Assembly (NCBI GenBank): GCA_046483065.1
Contig: JAWODW010000075.1
Coordinates: 10,116 to 74,115 of the forward strand
Source: JAWVYT01 sp046483065
Lineage (GTDB): Bacteria; Gemmatimonadota; Gemmatimonadetes; Longimicrobiales; RSA9
DNA: 64,000 nucleotides
Direction: 5' to 3'
Part shown: positions 25,098-33,455 of the stretch, one piece after another
Numbering within the stretch: position 1 is the first letter of the stretch
How the letters are laid out: each line of letters opens with the position of its first letter
Position numbers and translations under genes: made by a program
The notes under the pieces: generated by a model
The model's input: the letters and a program-made list of their open reading frames with translations, nothing else
The model's database searches: none
Told to the model about the DNA's origin: nothing

Positions 25098-26044
25098 GGT
25101 GCATTCCCGAGCCGCCGCAGCGCCGGCACCCCCACCACGTCCTCCTCCCGGAGCGGAACGGTCCACCGCTCCAACCCGCCGAGATCCCGGTCGATCATGG
25201 CGAGGTATTGGGCCTCCCGCTCCCGGCGCCGGGCCAGGAACTCGCCGTCGGCTTCCGCGGGGAGCACCCGGTTGACCACCAGCCCCGTGACCGGGATCCC
25301 GTAGCGGTCCAGCGCGTCCACGGCCCGGCGGGTCTCCAGGATCGGCAGCCGCTCGGGGATCACCACGAACAGGAACCCGGCCCGGGCCGGGTCGGTGACG
25401 ATGGCGCGGGCGTCCCGGAAGCGGGCCTGCCGCCGCTCGAGGGCCTCCAGCACGGGATCGGCGGGCTCGTCCTTCCGATCGCTCCCGGCCGCGGCACCCG
25501 CTACGTTGCGCCACATCTTGCCCAGCGACGCGAGCTTCCGGCGCCGGGCCACCAGCCCGGCCACCCACCCCTCCATGGCCTCCGGCAGCCCGAGCAGCCG
25601 GAGCGTGTGACCGGTGGGCGCGGTGTCGAAGATGACGCGGTCGTAGTCGTCGCCGGCCCGGGGCATGAGGCGGGCGAACCGGTCGAAGAGCGCAGCCTCC
25701 TCGGCGCCAGGCGAGACCCGGGCCACGTCCACCTCCCGTTCGATCTCCTTCAGCATCCGCGGCGAGGCGACGTCGCGGATCCGTTCCTTCACGTCGGCGA
25801 TGTAGGCGTCGGCCTCCCGGCGGGGATCGATCTCCATGGCGTCCAGCCCGTCGGTCACCGGGGCCGGCTCGGGGCCCAGCTGCGTGCCCAGCACATCGGA
25901 CGTGGAATGGGCCGGATCCGTCGAGACCAGGAGCGTGCGCTCGCCGGCGTCAGCGGACGCGACGGCGAGGGCGGCGGCAATCGTCGTCTTGCCCACGCCC
26001 CCCTTCCCGCCCACGAACGTCACGGGCCGGATCGGCAGGCTCAT
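25094..26044 (-). CDS. ArsA/Get3-family ATPase
   Basis: A 316-aa cytoplasmic P-loop ATPase with the deviant Walker A GGKGGVGKTT (12-21, signature lysine at 14), switch I DPAHSTSDVLG and switch II FDTAPTGHTLRLL. It has a single ArsA unit, as in Get3 and stand-alone bacterial ArsA-like proteins, rather than the duplicated plasmid ArsA. No arsenite efflux or ArsR gene is nearby. Its neighbours are a small protein ending in Cys-Cys upstream and a two-helix DUF2905 membrane protein downstream, with a GTGA overlap, so a role in membrane-protein or metal handling seems as likely as arsenite export. The ATG at 26044 is chosen because homology begins there; the open frame continues upstream without similarity. 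Confidence 0.85.
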   Translation of the reverse strand: MSLPIRPVTFVGGKGGVGKTTIAAALAVASADAGERTLLVSTDPAHSTSDVLGTQLGPEPAPVTDGLDAMEIDPRREADAYIADVKERIRDVASPRMLKEIEREVDVARVSPGAEEAALFDRFARLMPRAGDDYDRVIFDTAPTGHTLRLLGLPEAMEGWVAGLVARRRKLASLGKMWRNVAGAAAGSDRKDEPADPVLEALERRQARFRDARAIVTDPARAGFLFVVIPERLPILETRRAVDALDRYGIPVTGLVVNRVLPAEADGEFLARRREREAQYLAMIDRDLGGLERWTVPLREEDVVGVPALRRLGNAP

Positions 26045-26102
26045 GCCCGTACCCCGCGCGGCGACGGCGTCGCCTGGCTGAATCCCGGCCACGACCCGAC
26101 CC

Positions 26103-26378
26103 TCAGCAGCACCGCCACCCCCCGTCCGGCGGGTGGTCCATCCCGATCCGCTGGTGCCACTCGTGGAACTCCTCCATGAGGTACGGCATGAGCTCGAGCG
26201 TGTAGAACTCGGTGGGGTCGGGCACGCCCAGGGCGTCAGAGAAGGTGGCCAGCAGGAACGCGTCCCGCTGCCGGGCGTAGCGCCGCTGGATCTCGGCACG
26301 GTACGGGGCCAGAGCGATGCCCTCGTAGATCTCGGCGGCGGCCTTCAGTTTCCGACGCCATTCTGTCCACCAGCTCAT
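26103..26378 (-). CDS. Small CC-terminal protein upstream of ArsA (cory-CC-star-like)
   Basis: A 91-aa soluble protein, MSWWTEWRRKL onward, Trp/Tyr/Glu-rich, ending Gly-Trp-Arg-Cys-Cys-stop. The terminal Cys-Cys, length and position directly before an ArsA-type ATPase match what I recall of the small family named cory-CC-star. The ending suggests a metal- or lipid-binding tail or a redox pair. There are no other cysteines. The ATG at 26378 is preferred to an upstream ATG at 26423 that falls in the adjacent repeat element. The gap to ArsA is 58 nt, same strand, so it is probably the first gene of a three-gene operon. Confidence 0.65.
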   Translation of the reverse strand: MSWWTEWRRKLKAAAEIYEGIALAPYRAEIQRRYARQRDAFLLATFSDALGVPDPTEFYTLELMPYLMEEFHEWHQRIGMDHPPDGGWRCC

Positions 26379-26420
26379 AGGCGACTCCCGTCGGCTCCCG
26401 GCTTCCCGGTGCATGTGAAT

Positions 26421-26552
26421 CACAGATTACACAGATTCGCCACTCTGAAGCCCCTTCAGCAAGCTGCCACAACGCCCCGCCGGAATGGTCGCCACCCTGC
26501 GTCGAGCTCAGCCTCGCCCGGACAACAATCCGTGTACTCTGTGTAATCTGTG
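26421..26552. repeat. 132-bp element bounded by CACAGATTACACAGA inverted repeats
   Basis: A perfect 15-bp inverted repeat (26421-26435 and 26538-26552) brackets about 100 nt of non-coding DNA. The arms are notably AT-richer than the surroundings and internally reiterated (ACACAGATT). It lies between the CC-terminal protein start and the ferritin-like gene. The remaining gap to 26646 holds nothing recognisable. Confidence 0.7.
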
Positions 26553-26646
26553 GTAAAAAATTGAGCCCGCGACGAAGCCTGACGCCTCGCCACGAGCCCG
26601 ATTCCCGCTGGTCACCGCGGGTGGTAATCTACGCAATTCGCGGTCT

Positions 26647-27150
26647 TCAGTTCTGGAACTCCCGGAGGAAGCCCTCGAAGAGCCGCAAGTGGCCTTCCTC
26701 GTCGCGCATGATGGCGATGACCATGTCCTGCGTGGTGTAGTCGAAGCCGTCGGTGAACTCGATGATCTTCGAGTAGTGCTCGATGGCGCCCTTCTCCGCC
26801 TCGATCACGCCCTTGATCACTGAGAGGATGTCCGTGGAGTCCTCGGGCGGCTGGAGGAACGCCTGCTCGGCCTCGAACTCCATGGAGCCGGGCACGGTGC
26901 CCCACAGCTCCCGGATCCGCTGGGCGAACTCCTGGGCATGGCCCAGCTCCTCCTGGATGTCCTCCTCAAGGCTCTCGATCACCTCCTGGGCCCGAACGCC
27001 GTCGGGGTTCACGGAGTTGGCCGTGTAGCTCATGACCGTCTCCATCTCCATCCAGTAGGACTTCTTGAGCATCTCGATGAGCTGCTCACGCTTCTCCGTA
27101 TTCTCCTCGGCCAGCACACCGCGTTCGGGGGCCTTCGTCATAGTCGGCAT
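26647..27150 (-). CDS. Ferritin-like diiron protein (bacterioferritin/Dps-like)
   Basis: A 167-aa four-helix ferritin-like protein. Probable diiron ligands occur in the expected order and spacing: E in KKSYWMEMETVMSY, E-x-x-H in EELGHAQEF, E in EAEKGAIEHYS with its H, and E-x-x-H in RDEEGHLRLF. Such proteins oxidise and store iron or protect against peroxide. No Met heme ligand or Dps-type N-terminus is obvious, so the subclass is open. AGGGA a few nt before the ATG at 27150 supports the start; upstream in-frame codons look non-coding. The gene is monocistronic. Its own upstream region shows no clear Fur box. Confidence 0.8.
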   Translation of the reverse strand: MPTMTKAPERGVLAEENTEKREQLIEMLKKSYWMEMETVMSYTANSVNPDGVRAQEVIESLEEDIQEELGHAQEFAQRIRELWGTVPGSMEFEAEQAFLQPPEDSTDILSVIKGVIEAEKGAIEHYSKIIEFTDGFDYTTQDMVIAIMRDEEGHLRLFEGFLREFQN

Positions 27151-27514
27151 ATTCGTCCCTGTTCCGATTGTTGGGGCTCCTGTTTCCGGCGGTAAGGGGA
27201 GCAAGTTCCGGGCCACTGTCGTGGCGTTTCTGGCTGACGGGCAAACGGCAGGTTTCGGGTGGGATTCGAGAGCCCGGCACAGCCGCGTTACCGGCGTACG
27301 GCAATGGGGGGATGAACGTTCGCGGTGAGGCCGGTTCATGGCGACCTGAGACCTCGGGACCCGTTCCGTTCGCGGCAAATGATGAGGGGATGAGAGGTGT
27401 CCGGGCGGAGGTGCGTTCGCGGCGCATGGAGCGATTCCGGTGGAGGAGTTCGCCGGAACCGGTGCGCCGCCGCGAAGCAGGCTCCCCCACCCTCGGCCGG
27501 CCCGGGGCCCGGCC
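27151..27514. other. Intergenic region without recognised features
   Basis: About 360 nt between the start of the ferritin-like gene and the stop of cstA. Open frames here lack ribosome sites and codon bias. It must contain the ferritin promoter, but no -10/-35 pair or palindrome stands out. Confidence 0.5.
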
Positions 27515-29272
27515 CTATCCCCCCGCTGGCTCTTCCCCGGAGGAAGCCAACACTTTCCGGATGGCCACCACGGCCTCGAGGATCATCCAGATCTCGAGGA
27601 CGAAGATCAGGGCGCCGACGGCGAACAGCATCCACTGGCTGGCGAAGTGCTCCGCGAGCTGCTCGAGCATGGCCCAGGTAGTCATGAAGAAGAGGAAGAC
27701 CATGGGGATGCCGGTAACCCACGCGTTCCGTTTCTTGACCAGGAGCACGATGGTAATGACCAGGAGTGTGAGGGCGCCGGTGAGCTGGTTGGTGGTCCCG
27801 AAGAGCGGCCAGATCCGCATCCCGCCGGCGCCCCGGTCGATGCCGAGGGCCAACGCGCCCACGGCGGCTACGGCTACCACCGACGCCACCACGCCGTTCT
27901 GGAACGCCTTCACCCGGTACTGGACGCCGAGCTCCTCGATGATGTAGCGCTGGAGCCGGACACCGGTATCCATGGTGGTGGCGGCGAAGGAGATGACCAC
28001 CACGGCGGCGAAGATGACGGCCACCTCGTGGGGGATGAGGATCCCCTCGGCCAGCACGCCCACACCGCTGACGAAGGCGTTCACGCCACCCGCCGAGGCC
28101 GACGCAAACGACGCGTAGTGCTCCCGCCAGCCGTCGATTCCTGCGTAGACGGCGAACCCTGCGGTGGTGGCCAAAATGGACGTAAGCGCCAGCGTCCCCT
28201 CGCCGGTCATCCCGCCGTATCCCACGTACCGTGCATCGGTCTCCCGGTCGAGCTGCTTGGACGTGGTCCCGGATGCCACGAGGCCGTGGAACCCGGAGAT
28301 CGCCCCGCACGCCACGGTGATGAACAGCAGCGGGAACCAGCCGGGCGAGTCGGCGGGCAGGTGGGTATTGATGGCCGGCGCCACTACGGGCGGGTTCACG
28401 ATGAGCACACCGGCGAAGATCACGGCCAGCGCCACGAACAGCTGGTGACTGTTGATGTAGTCCCGGGGCTGGAGCAGGAGCCAGACGGGGAGCGTGGAGG
28501 CGATGAGCCCGTAGATCAGCATGATGATGACCCAGCCGGCCCGGATCCCGTCGGTGACGGCCGCCGCCTGCGCCGCCGCCATGTCGCCGCCCGCCGCCTG
28601 GATCTGGGCGGCGGTGGGCGCGAAGCCGAAGAAGTCCGGGAGCTGCGGCTGGATATACTGGCCCAGCCAGATGTAGAGGTAGAGCAGGAGCAGTGCGACG
28701 ATGCTCGGGATCAGGATCCCGGCCCGGGTCCGGTACACGAGCACCCCCACGGCCAGCGCAGTGGGCATGGCCATCCAGACCGGGAAGATGGCCCCCGGGT
28801 TCGCGATGAAGAGGTTCGCGATGATCACGGCGAACACGGCGTTCACCATGAGGAGAAGGAAGAAGATAACGAAGAGGAACAGGACCCGGGCCCGGGACCC
28901 GATGACCCCTTCCGTCAGCGTGCCGATGGACTGGCCCTTGTTGCGCACGCTGAGCCAGAGCGCGCCGAAGTCGTGGACGGCGCCGGCGAAAATGGTGCCG
29001 AGCACCACCCAGAGGAACGCCGGCAGCCAGCCCCAGATCACGGCGATGGCCGGCCCCACGATGGGCGCCGCGCCCGCCACCGACGTGAAGTGGTGGCCGA
29101 AGAGGACGTGCTTGTTCGTGGGCACGTAGTCCACGCCATCCTCGAACTGGTGGGCCGGCGTCTCGAAGTCGGGGTCGAGGCGGTAGACGTGCCGGGCGAT
29201 GTAGCGGGAGTAGAGACGGTAGCCCGTGAAGAACGCCGTCAGGCCGACTGCAAGCAGTACGATTGCGCTCAT
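27515..29272 (-). CDS. cstA: CstA-family carbon starvation protein / pyruvate-peptide transporter
   Basis: A 585-aa integral membrane protein with about 16 hydrophobic segments. Family signatures are HFTSVAGAAPIVGPAIA, VHDFGALWLSVRNKGQSIG, CGAISGFHGLVASGTTSKQL and the late FAATTMDTGVRLQRYI segment. CstA proteins take up pyruvate or peptides during carbon limitation in enterics; this one is of the shorter class common outside Proteobacteria. ATG at 29272 begins a clean first helix; AGGTTGGCGG upstream is a weak ribosome site. It is divergent from the PAS-UbiA fusion gene with about 216 nt between. Function by homology; substrate not predictable from sequence. Confidence 0.9.
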   Translation of the reverse strand: MSAIVLLAVGLTAFFTGYRLYSRYIARHVYRLDPDFETPAHQFEDGVDYVPTNKHVLFGHHFTSVAGAAPIVGPAIAVIWGWLPAFLWVVLGTIFAGAVHDFGALWLSVRNKGQSIGTLTEGVIGSRARVLFLFVIFFLLLMVNAVFAVIIANLFIANPGAIFPVWMAMPTALAVGVLVYRTRAGILIPSIVALLLLYLYIWLGQYIQPQLPDFFGFAPTAAQIQAAGGDMAAAQAAAVTDGIRAGWVIIMLIYGLIASTLPVWLLLQPRDYINSHQLFVALAVIFAGVLIVNPPVVAPAINTHLPADSPGWFPLLFITVACGAISGFHGLVASGTTSKQLDRETDARYVGYGGMTGEGTLALTSILATTAGFAVYAGIDGWREHYASFASASAGGVNAFVSGVGVLAEGILIPHEVAVIFAAVVVISFAATTMDTGVRLQRYIIEELGVQYRVKAFQNGVVASVVAVAAVGALALGIDRGAGGMRIWPLFGTTNQLTGALTLLVITIVLLVKKRNAWVTGIPMVFLFFMTTWAMLEQLAEHFASQWMLFAVGALIFVLEIWMILEAVVAIRKVLASSGEEPAGG

Positions 29273-29488
29273 GGTCCGCCAACCTGCGGCGCGTCGGCGT
29301 GCGTACGCAAGCAGCCATGGCTCTGCGGCCGGTCAGGAGGTGATGGCTTTGCGGGGTTCGGGCCGGCCGGCAGCTCCCAGTGGGCCCCGCCGGCCGTCGT
29401 GAGAGCCCGGCGCCCGCGTTGACGATTCTGCCGTTCCCGTACACTTTTGGATGTTCGAATCAGGAAGCCCCTTACCCAGGTTGGACAG

Positions 29489-30790
29489 ATGAACAAGCCG
29501 GTGAAGAGCGTCATCACGACCGACCTCGATGGCAAGATCGAGACGTTCAACGAGGGCGCGCAGGAGCTGTTCGGCTACACCCGCGACGAGGCGATCGGGA
29601 AGCTCCGGGTCTCGGCGTTCTCCCCCGGCGAGGTGGTGCTGGGCCACGTGGGCGGCTGGCTGGCCACCGCCCAGGAGGAGGGCGAGTTCGAGACCGATAC
29701 GGTGTTCGTGAGCAAGGACGGCACCCGGTTCCCCGCCCACATCAAGATCACGCCCACCTTCGGCAACGACCCGGAGACCGGGGAGCGCGAGCAGATCGGC
29801 TACTGCGGCGTCACGGTCCCCCTCGAGGGCACGGCGCTGGAGGAGGCCGAGCCCGAGATCTCCACGGCCACCAAGATCTTCAAGTGGCTCGTGGTGACCC
29901 GCGCGCCCTTCCTCTCGGCTACGGCCGTGGGGGTTCTCACGGGCGCCGCCGCCGTCTTCGCCACCACCGGCTCCGTGCCGTGGGGGCTCTTCGGTCTCAC
30001 GCTCCTGGGCACCGCGCTCCTGCACATGTTCGCCAACACCGCCAACGACTACTTCGACTGGCGGAGCGGCACCGACCAGGCGAACACCGACTACATCGTG
30101 CCCTTCACCGGCGGCAGTCGGTCCATTGAGCTGGGGCTCGTCACACCCAGGGGACTCCTCATCCTCTCCATCGGACTGCTCCTGGCGTCGATGGCCGTGG
30201 CCGCGCTGATCATGGCACTCCAGCCGCAGGCCGCAGGCGAGATCGCGCTCCTGGGCCTCATCGGCGCATTCGCCTCCTACTTCTACACCGCGCCGCCCCT
30301 CCGGCTGGCGGCCCGGAAGGGGCTCGGTGAGCTGTTCGTGGGGCTCACCTTCGGCCCGTTCCTGGTCCTGGGCGTAACCACGGTCCTGCGGGGTGAGCTG
30401 ATCTGGACAGACGCACTCTACGGGCTGGTCCCGGGGATCCTGACCGCCGCCATCCTCTGGATCAACGAGTTCCCGGACATCGAGGGAGACCGTGCCGGCG
30501 GGAAGATGAACCTGGTCGCCACACTCGGGTGGGAGACCGCCCGCGGCGGATACATCGCGCTCCTGGTGCTCACCGTCCTGGTCATCATCGGTCTCTACGC
30601 CGCCGGGATGGCCCCGATCTGGGCCTTCGCGGCCCTCCTGGCCGCACCCCTCGCCATCAAGGCCGCACGGATCCTCTACTCCACCCGGGTGCCCGCCGCG
30701 CTGAAGCCCGCGTGCGCCGCCACCGTCCAGCTCCAGTTCACCGCCGGCCTCCTCTTCGCCGTGGGCGTGGCCATGACCTCGGTATTTTAG
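29489..30790 (+). CDS. PAS domain fused to a MenA/UbiA-type prenyltransferase
   Basis: A 433-aa fusion. Residues about 5-105 form a PAS sensor domain (TTDLDGKIETFNEGAQELFGY, then SKDGTRFPAHIKIT and IGYCGVTVP); about 130-433 form an eight- to nine-helix UbiA-superfamily membrane prenyltransferase with both Asp-rich motifs, NDYFDWRSGTD (about 184) and DIEGDRAGGK (about 330), as in 1,4-dihydroxy-2-naphthoate octaprenyltransferase. It would attach a polyprenyl chain to an aromatic acceptor (menaquinone pathway or similar), with the PAS domain possibly gating activity by redox or ligand. The ATG at 29489 follows AGGTTGGA; TACACT at 29440-29445 could be its -10. No quinone-biosynthesis genes are adjacent. 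A PAS-UbiA fusion is unusual. Confidence 0.82.
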   Translation: MNKPVKSVITTDLDGKIETFNEGAQELFGYTRDEAIGKLRVSAFSPGEVVLGHVGGWLATAQEEGEFETDTVFVSKDGTRFPAHIKITPTFGNDPETGEREQIGYCGVTVPLEGTALEEAEPEISTATKIFKWLVVTRAPFLSATAVGVLTGAAAVFATTGSVPWGLFGLTLLGTALLHMFANTANDYFDWRSGTDQANTDYIVPFTGGSRSIELGLVTPRGLLILSIGLLLASMAVAALIMALQPQAAGEIALLGLIGAFASYFYTAPPLRLAARKGLGELFVGLTFGPFLVLGVTTVLRGELIWTDALYGLVPGILTAAILWINEFPDIEGDRAGGKMNLVATLGWETARGGYIALLVLTVLVIIGLYAAGMAPIWAFAALLAAPLAIKAARILYSTRVPAALKPACAATVQLQFTAGLLFAVGVAMTSVF

Positions 30791-30833
30791 GCGCGGAGGC
30801 GCAGAGGAGGCGCAGAGGCGCGGAGATGCGGAG
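30791..30833. repeat. Single-ended CGCGGAG-type repeat
   Basis: Imperfect reiterations of GCGCGGAGGCGCAGAGG directly after the PAS-UbiA stop codon. It resembles one terminus of the CGCGGAG elements at 47251-47600, 57319-57577, 62017-62343 and 63476-63839 but has no inverted partner here. Confidence 0.55.
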
Positions 30834-30882
30834 GCCGAGCCAAACGCTTCGCGCTGGCCGCTTCCCCACCGGCCCGCCACCG

Positions 30883-31647
30883 TCAGTCCACCGCCGGGCC
30901 CTGGTCCAGCGCTTCCGTCTCCCGGAGGTGGACCGGCGTCTCCCGGACCTTCTTGAGGCGCAGGTTCAGCATCTCCACGAAGAGGGAGAACGCCATGGCG
31001 AAGTAGATGTAGCCCTTGGGCACATGCTGGTCGAAGCTCTCCAGGATCAGCATGACCCCCACCAGCAGGAGGAACGAGAGCGCCAGCATCTTGATGGTCG
31101 GGTGGTCCTCCACGAACCGACTGATGGGGCCCGCCGCCACCAGCATGACCAGCACCGCCACCACCACCGCCGCGACCATGACCCCGATCTCGTCCACCAT
31201 CCCCACCGCGGTGATCACCGAGTCCAGGGAGAAGACCAGGTCCAGCAGCAGGATCTGGAAGATCACCGACCGGAACGACGGATACACCTTCGTCCGCTCC
31301 GGAGTGTCCGCCGCTCCCTCCAGCTTGTGATGGATCTCGTATGTGCTCTTCGCCACGAGGAACAGACCGCCCAACAGCAGGATCAGGTCCCGACCGCTGA
31401 TCTCCTCGCCGAACACGCTGAACCACGGCGCCGTCAGACCGATGATCCACGCCAGAACCAGCAGCAGCAGGATCCGCGTGATCATCGCCAGCGCCAGACC
31501 CGTGGTCCGCGCCTTCCCCTGGCTCTCCGCAGGGAGCCGCGACGATACGATGGAGATGAATACGATGTTGTCGATCCCCAGCACGATCTCCAACGATGTC
31601 AACGTCGCGAACGCGATCCAGATCTCCGGGTCCGTCAGCCACGCCAT
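30883..31647 (-). CDS. TerC-family membrane protein
   Basis: A 254-aa membrane protein with about seven helices and the TerC hallmarks EIVLGIDNIVFISI (about 20-33) and DLVFSLDSVITAVGM (about 137-151), each with the conserved acidic residue used for metal transport. Family members export manganese or assist metal loading of secreted proteins and cause tellurium-resistance phenotypes in some contexts. GGAGAG upstream supports the ATG at 31647. It is transcribed divergently from the MarR regulator across a region holding a TTAGC-TTG-GCTAA palindrome, so the MarR protein might also control it. Family firm, substrate inferred. Confidence 0.9.
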   Translation of the reverse strand: MAWLTDPEIWIAFATLTSLEIVLGIDNIVFISIVSSRLPAESQGKARTTGLALAMITRILLLLVLAWIIGLTAPWFSVFGEEISGRDLILLLGGLFLVAKSTYEIHHKLEGAADTPERTKVYPSFRSVIFQILLLDLVFSLDSVITAVGMVDEIGVMVAAVVVAVLVMLVAAGPISRFVEDHPTIKMLALSFLLLVGVMLILESFDQHVPKGYIYFAMAFSLFVEMLNLRLKKVRETPVHLRETEALDQGPAVD

Positions 31648-31779
31648 TAAATCACTCTCCAGCCCGTCAGTTGCTCTTCGCGCCTCCCGCGCCGCACCGA
31701 ACCTACGACGCCCACGCCGGCGTCATCAAATACCGGCGCCCTCTGCAGCCGCGCCCTTGGCCCTGCCCCGCCGTTATAG

Positions 31780-31792
31780 TTAGCTTGGCTAA
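31780..31792. promoter_or_regulatory. MarR-type operator palindrome
   Basis: A perfect 5-3-5 palindrome TTAGC-TTG-GCTAA in the terC/marR intergenic region, 34 nt before the MarR start and overlapping where its -35 would be. Many MarR proteins bind similar TTAGC/GCTAA half-sites at their own promoters, so autoregulation is likely. Confidence 0.6.
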
Positions 31793-31813
31793 AGAAAATC
31801 AACTCTGTCCTCA

Positions 31814-31819
31814 TAGATT
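31814..31819 (+). promoter_or_regulatory. Putative -10 element of leaderless marR
   Basis: TAGATT followed by six bases (CCGGAT) and ATG; there is no Shine-Dalgarno. This fits a leaderless transcript starting at or near the A of the start codon. Confidence 0.45.
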
Positions 31820-31825
31820 CCGGAT

Positions 31826-32290
31826 ATGTCCACAACGAGCGAGGAGCTGGCCGATCGGGTCCATTCGCTGGCCATGCACCTGCTGCGACGGGTGCGTGCG
31901 GCGGACGCGGACTCGGCGTTGAGTGCAGCGCGGCTGTCTGCGTTGTCGATGCTGGTGTTCAGCGGCCCCCGATCAGTGGGGGAGCTGGCGGCGGCGGAGC
32001 AGGTGACGGCGCCGACCATGAGCCGCCTGGTGACGGGGCTGGAGCGGGAGGGGTACGTGAGCCGCGAGCCGGACTCGGCGGACGGGCGTCGTGTCCGGGT
32101 GGTGGTGACGCCGGCAGGAGTTCGGGCGCTGAACGAGGCCCGGCAGCATCGTATCGAGCGGACGGCGTCGCTGCTGGAAGGGATCGGACCGGCGCGCCGG
32201 GAGGTGATCCAGGACGCTGCGGAGATCCTGGAGGCGGCGCTGGAGGGGGAGCGGGAGGCGAGCCGGTCGAACGCGGCGGCCGGGGGCTGA
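31826..32290 (+). CDS. MarR-family transcriptional regulator
   Basis: A 154-aa winged-helix repressor. The N-terminal helix (about 5-35) is for dimerisation; the HTH lies at about 50-85 (SVGELAAAEQVTAPTMSRLV) and the wing has the diagnostic DSADGRRVRVVVTPAG (about 90-106); a C-terminal helix completes the dimer. MarR proteins respond to small phenolic or oxidant ligands. The gene is single, divergent from terC and 10 nt from the stop of the convergent lipoprotein gene. A perfect palindrome upstream is the likely autoregulatory site. No Shine-Dalgarno; -10-like TAGATT six nt upstream of the ATG. The ligand and regulon are unknown. Confidence 0.9.
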   Translation: MSTTSEELADRVHSLAMHLLRRVRAADADSALSAARLSALSMLVFSGPRSVGELAAAEQVTAPTMSRLVTGLEREGYVSREPDSADGRRVRVVVTPAGVRALNEARQHRIERTASLLEGIGPARREVIQDAAEILEAALEGEREASRSNAAAGG

Positions 32291-32300
32291 CGCCGCGTTC

Positions 32301-33335
32301 CTAGAGGAAGAGCAGCGGCAGCTTGAACAGCAGCCTGTAGCCGGTGGTGAAGAGTGCGAGGACGAGCCCATCCACGTCTCCGGCCTCTCCGGGAGACAGA
32401 GCGTTGCCGTCGATGTCGCTATAGCTGAAGTCGCTTTCGGCGATGGTGATCCGGACCCGTTCGATGCCGTCATGGGAGAGCGTGCCGCTGCCCGACTGGT
32501 TGCCCGCCTCGTCGGTGACGATGTCGAGGTCGAGCTCCGTGGTGCCGCCCGGGTGGACGACGGTGCTCAGGTAGGTCTGCTGGTTGGCGTCGCTGGCCCC
32601 CTCCTCACTGCCGGTGATGGCCAGCGAGTAGACGGCGTCCTGATCCTCGAGCGTCACGTCGATGGTGAACTGCTGGTCCCCGCTGACGGTGTCGCCGGTG
32701 GCCTGGGACACGACATCGAAATCGACGATCCGGTCGCCGCCCGCGAACCCACCCCCGTAGAAGCCGGCGGCCGTAAACGTCTCCGACCACTGTTCGGCGC
32801 CGGAACGATCGAGACCCTCGGAGAAGTCGGCCACCGACACGTCCCCGTCGCCGGCCGTGCCCATGATGCGGATCCCGATCCGGCTGAGGGCGCCACCACT
32901 GTCTTCGTCCGTCAGGTCGACGTACCCCTCCTCGTCCAGCGGGAGCAGGAGATTGCCCGCGGGGTCGGTGTCGTACCAGACCACGCGAATCCCATCGGCC
33001 GGGGCGGCCGTGCGGGCAGAATCGGCGACCCACGTTTCGGCCTGCACATCGTAGACGAAGGTCTGCCCCGTCAACTCCGTGGGGAAGACCAGGTCAGCGG
33101 CCACGGCCCGGCGGAAGCTGACCCCCTGCTCGGTGAGGACCGGGAATGCGTCCCGGAGCGCTGCGACGGGGGCGACGATCCCCCTGCTGGGCACCAGCAT
33201 CCCCTCGGCGAGGCTCGCGACCGCATCGGCGTTCAGGTCGTTCAGGGCGCCGGTGGGCTCCGTCCCGCTGTCGCAGCCGGCAGCGGCGAGAGCGAGAAGG
33301 GCGGCGATGGGCGCGATCCGGAAAGGCGCATACAT
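32301..33335 (-). CDS. Secreted lipoprotein of unknown function
   Basis: A 344-aa lipoprotein. The signal peptide ends in the lipobox LAAAGC (about 15-20), giving an N-terminal lipidated Cys followed by DSGTEPTG. The mature chain is acidic, with beta-rich segments (VDLTDEDSGGALSRIGIRIMG, TIDVTLEDQDAVYSLAITG) and Gly/Asp-rich turns, like periplasmic or surface beta-sandwich domains. No catalytic motif is recognisable. The start ATG at 33335 produces the signal; the frame is open upstream into unrelated sequence on that strand. It is convergent with marR (10 nt). Homologues with the same CDSGTEP beginning are familiar from Gemmatimonadota-like genomes, but no function is known to me. Confidence 0.7.
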   Translation of the reverse strand: MYAPFRIAPIAALLALAAAGCDSGTEPTGALNDLNADAVASLAEGMLVPSRGIVAPVAALRDAFPVLTEQGVSFRRAVAADLVFPTELTGQTFVYDVQAETWVADSARTAAPADGIRVVWYDTDPAGNLLLPLDEEGYVDLTDEDSGGALSRIGIRIMGTAGDGDVSVADFSEGLDRSGAEQWSETFTAAGFYGGGFAGGDRIVDFDVVSQATGDTVSGDQQFTIDVTLEDQDAVYSLAITGSEEGASDANQQTYLSTVVHPGGTTELDLDIVTDEAGNQSGSGTLSHDGIERVRITIAESDFSYSDIDGNALSPGEAGDVDGLVLALFTTGYRLLFKLPLLFL

Positions 33336-33455
33336 TACAGAAAGCTGCTTCCAGTCTGAGGAACGTCGTCCCTGCGTGGGAGCGAAGACTCCCGAACCAT
33401 AGCGGCGGGCGTCGACAGGGGGCAACCACCACGAACCGACAGGCACGGGAGACGC

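Noticed and set aside
24870..25568. A 232-aa protein at the DUF2905 locus
   Set aside because: The upstream two thirds are an alternative frame of ArsA; the real gene starts at the GTG overlapping the ArsA stop.
25094..26299. ArsA starting at 26299
   Set aside because: The extra 85 residues are out-of-frame translation of the CC-terminal protein gene; similarity starts at 26044.
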